Shown here one piece after another: positions 45,481 through 48,332 of a DNA stretch of 48,332 nt. The stretch covers positions 34,598-82,929 of the forward strand of contig KN885592.1 of NCBI GenBank assembly GCA_000934455.1, written 5' to 3'. The stretch's first letter is position 1; every line of letters begins with the position of its first letter. The translations under genes were made by a program, and so were the position numbers. The notes beneath the pieces were generated by a model. It saw only the letters and a program-made list of their open reading frames with translations. It had not been told where the DNA came from and made no database searches. This DNA comes from Apostichopus parvimensis. Its lineage: Eukaryota > Echinodermata > Holothuroidea > Aspidochirotida > Stichopodidae.

Positions 45481-47797
45481 GTAAGATTTATTACTTGTGT
45501 GGATACATATTTTCGTTTCAAGTTTTTTCTTTTCATATGCACTGTTTGAGAAGTGGGATGTAGATTATTGATCATGTGTATGATGAATGATTCACTCATA
45601 TTGCAGATTACATGTTTGGCGGCCACAAAATTAAAACAAAATTATTACTCACCAGTTCGTCCAGCAAAGCCAATATAAACTCTGATCCATGGACCAGAGT
45701 TTATATTGGCTTTGCTGCACTGCGTTGGTCCGTAGTGAAATAACTTAATAGAAAATACAGGATCTATCCATAACAAGATTAAGAGTGTGATTAAATCCTG
45801 CACACAATATGACTTGTTTATGTAACAAAATGAAGGAATGCGGTTCCAATCAAATAAATCGATAGTGGTCGGATAGGAACGTTTCCCAACTCGATGAGAA
45901 TTATCCTATCGAAAGTAATAATGCAGGCGATTAACGTAGTTGGTAGCTCGCCGTGTTGAGCGATTGAAGTCGGAAGTCAAAGTGGTGTAAGTTCGAACTA
46001 GCGTAATTGAGGGCGCTATCAGTTGACAGAAACAGTAGTGTGGTGTCAAATTATGCCGCTACACATGTACAGTAGTGTCTGGCGAGGGGTTTCATTAGAG
46101 TACTGGAAAGCTCATGGTTGTCATGATATGTTATTAGCAAGGAACAAGTAACATAGGGTAGCAGGCTTGATCCCACCTCCCCACCTAAACTACATAAACA
46201 GACAACAAACATAACCAGACCAAGATACCCAGTGCCAATTATCACTGCTGCAATTGCAAATGAAGTTTCACTTGTTAACCTTTCAAATGTATGTAAGTAA
46301 TTTCTCAGTGGGATCTTTCTCCAAAAAATCCTGAATAAATTTGCCTCATTTACCTTCAGTTTACCGGTGGGAGCTTTGCTGGGTGTGCTGTGTGGCAATA
46401 TGAATCTATGAGGTCAAAGGCCACCAGCTCCAGAATACACGACTTTGCAGAGTCGTTCTTTGCAACGGAGAAGAGAGGAGAGTTCAGAATTCAAGTAATT
46501 ACTGGTTAAGCACTTTCCAACACATTATCTGAATGTTGAACTGATGTGTTTAATCATGTACTACACATTTTCTAGCAATTGCTTGCCTGAACGGAAGTTA
46601 CGATATTTGGGTCTAAACAAAGCACTAATGGTGTTTCCATAACTTGCAGAAGATCTGCATACTTTAGCTTACAGGGAATAACTTATCTGGTATTGCATCC
46701 CAAAATTCTATCCAAATTGGGCAAATTCTTATACAAGTTCAAAGATGTATAAAAGTTTATGTACACTGAAATGGTACAGCCTTCCAAACAGTCCCACAAA
46801 CTTTGGGCACTAAATGTTTCCCGTAGCTTACCTATTCCAATAGGGAAATGTCTAACCCCCTTTTCTTTGCAAATGATAACATTCTGTAATTTTAATAGGA
46901 GAAAATGTTCCATACTCTGCCACAGTTGCTGCATCAAAACTGCCACTTGGTGAAGTTTGCTTCAGAAAGATTTGTTTTGCTTTGGTCAATAATTTTAGCA
47001 GACCTTCATATTATTATTCTTTTGTATTGAGTTTTGTCTTCTCATATTTGCAGCTAAATAGATGGTATCATTCTCTCTCTGGGACCCAGAAGATGGTACT
47101 CGGTATCATAGCAACCAATGTGGCTGTCTTTGCCTGCTGGCGTGTTCCAGCCCTGCAGATGTTTATGATACGCTGGTTTAGTGCCAGCCCTGCTGCCCGT
47201 GAGTACTTCATGTTTCTACTCTGCTTTTATTCGTGATGGACTTTCACCTTCTCTTGGAAAGTGGTAATAAAATATTCTTTCGGGAAGTAGTAACAGTCAA
47301 TGATGTGCATCATTCAAACTTTGTAACTTGCACTTTTAATTTATGGGACTACATGATTTGGTAACATATATACCAAAGCAGTAACCATGTTAGGTGGGGT
47401 GCTTCTAGAATGATGGTTGATGTATGGAAAAGTAGTAAAATACAATAGAGTTTATAACACAGTACACTATACAACTATATTTATGCATCTCAAGTATAAA
47501 TTAAGAAATCAGGGAGTGAGCAATTTGGGGTTACCTATAGAATTGTGGTCCCGATAGTGAAGAATTGGAATAAATAAAAAATATTGTAGAATGCCATTTT
47601 TAGTACAATTAATTGCTGATATTTTTTTCTTCCTATTTTTCTTTTAGAGGCCACCTGTTTACCAATGGTATTATCAACATTTAGTCAATTCTCCTTCTGG
47701 CATCTAGCTATCAATATGTATGTCTTATGGTCATTCACTCCCACCATTGGAGCTGTGCTTGGCAGGGAACAGTTTCTAGCATTTTATCTCACTGGCG
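45294..47797 (+). CDS. PARL: PARL, mitochondrial inner-membrane rhomboid protease (partial)
   Basis: Three exons are visible: 45294-45480, 47054-47198 and 47648-47797. The gene continues past the right edge. The first ends RPPFKTLIRPFAFACL, matching the segment before the first membrane helix of animal PARL. The second reads LNRWYHSLSGTQKMVLGIIA and then TNVAVFACWRVPALQ. The third reads MVLSTFSQFSFWHLAINMYV and then LWSF, with the conserved rhomboid H-x3-N motif. The two later exons join in phase 1. PARL cleaves PINK1, PGAM5 and other substrates within the inner membrane. The catalytic GxSG serine and histidine lie downstream of the window. The N-terminal targeting exon and an exon between 45480 and 47054 (first helix and loop) were not found. 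Confidence 0.92.
45662..45717. repeat. 56-bp near-perfect palindrome
   Basis: The arms begin CAGCAAAGCCAATATAAAC and meet at a central CCATGG. 27 of 28 base pairs match, with one A/C mismatch beside the centre. It lies in a PARL intron. Confidence 0.93.
47054..47198 (+). CDS. PARL: PARL exon, LNRWYHSL to SASPAA
   Basis: The acceptor is CATATTTGCAG and the donor GTGAGT in phase 1. It encodes LGIIATNVAVFACWRVPAL, a membrane helix with the WRVP motif diagnostic of PARL. Confidence 0.93.
47648..47797 (+). CDS. PARL: PARL exon, rhomboid helix with HLAINMY
   Basis: The acceptor is TTTCTTTTAG and the donor GTAGGT in phase 1. It encodes STFSQFSFWHLAINMYVLW and LGREQFLAFYLTG, highly conserved in PARL. 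Confidence 0.94.
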
Positions 47798-47799
47798 GT

Positions 47800-48240
47800 A
47801 GGTTTCTTTCATTTCATTATATCTTTCTAACCTAGGCAGCTACTCCACTCAATTGCATTCTTATTTTCTTTTCCACCAAACCTACCAAGTATTTTACTCA
47901 AGATAAGTTTTTCACTTACTCATAGAACGATGTCATCCATGTGTTTATAATTTCATATTTTTGTATACTGATTACTGATTTATGCGAGCTTTCAATTACC
48001 CTTTGTTGGGTGTAATAAAGTTGCTCTTATCATATCTTATCCTATTATACTTTCCATCATGTGAAGATTAATAGGCAAATGATTTAATACTATGAGAGAT
48101 TGTAACATGCTGGGAGGATACATTTAGCATGCTTATGTACTGTAGCTACATATGGAGATGAGGTGCTGTTAAACTGCCTACATCTTTGTACCTACAAAAC
48201 AGATTGGGAGCTCATTTATGCGACACAGTAGGTCATTAAT
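47800..48240 (+). other. PARL: PARL intron, no feature seen
   Basis: AT-rich intron sequence downstream of the last visible PARL exon; the next exon is outside the window. Confidence 0.5.
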
Positions 48241-48245
48241 GGAAC

Positions 48246-48332
48246 AGTCACACGGTGTGATTCTCGAGACACATGGTGTGAAAATGTGATTCTTGAGACA
48301 CATGGTGTGATAATGTGATTCTTGAGACACAT
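48246..48332. repeat. Tandem repeat, 29-30-bp unit, running off the window
   Basis: Two and a half visible units containing ACACATGGTGTGA and AATGTGATTCTTGAG. The array continues past the right edge, so its full size is unknown. Confidence 0.85.

Noticed and set aside
46051-46398. Minus-strand frame with a hydrophobic stretch (SFAIAAVIIGTGYLGLVMFV) inside the PARL intron
   Set aside because: The first codon is TTG, not ATG, no convincing splice partners were found, and it does not match the missing PARL exon on either strand.
46683-46946. Minus-strand ORF suspected to be a LINE fragment
   Set aside because: The similarity to reverse-transcriptase tails is too weak and no element boundaries are visible.

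Overview
The window is animal nuclear DNA. Genes are split by GT-AG introns of 0.4 to 5 kb, intergenic DNA is AT-rich, and nested repeats are abundant (tRNA-derived SINEs, hAT-like and TTAA-flanked MITEs, a solo LTR, a LINE 3' end, several minisatellites). The gene content (PARL rhomboid protease, a DFR-like SDR, Ig/mucin and Kazal membrane proteins) and repeat style suggest a marine invertebrate, perhaps an echinoderm or other invertebrate deuterostome. This is inference; nothing in the window fixes the species.

Layout, left to right: (1) a tRNA-like element at the left edge, then an intronless minus-strand gene (284-2074) for a type I membrane protein with two Ig-like domains, a Ser/Thr-rich stalk, a membrane segment and a tail. 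(2) 2.1-8.6 kb has no recognisable gene; it holds a MITE and a GGTAAC-rich minisatellite. (3) 8680-13835, minus: a four-exon gene with an N-terminal hydrophobic segment, a Kazal domain, a membrane segment and a long tail ending in a PPSYEEA motif. (4) 13.9-21.2 kb is a gene desert with an hAT-like element and a 321-bp solo LTR. (5) 21251-28791, minus: a paralogue with the same intron phases and a PPSYEEA tail but no visible Kazal exon; its introns hold a MITE, a 930-bp minisatellite and an hAT MITE. (6) 28.8-35.4 kb: a dispersed repeat, an hAT MITE with a 48-bp perfect palindrome, an unidentified ORF and a LINE 3' end. (7) 35484-44013, minus: a complete eight-exon NAD(P)-dependent DFR-like reductase (358 aa); one copy of the same TTAA-flanked MITE sits in each of introns 1, 2, 3 and 4, and a 22-bp minisatellite sits in intron 7. 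(8) 45294 to beyond the right edge, plus: internal exons of PARL, divergent from the reductase.

All exon junctions were placed by hand from splice-site dinucleotides and phase agreement. Every junction of the three complete multi-exon models joins in frame. The most novel item is the pair of small membrane proteins sharing a PPxY tail: one carries a membrane-tethered Kazal domain and the other appears to have lost its ectodomain exon. I saw no unrelated multi-gene system.
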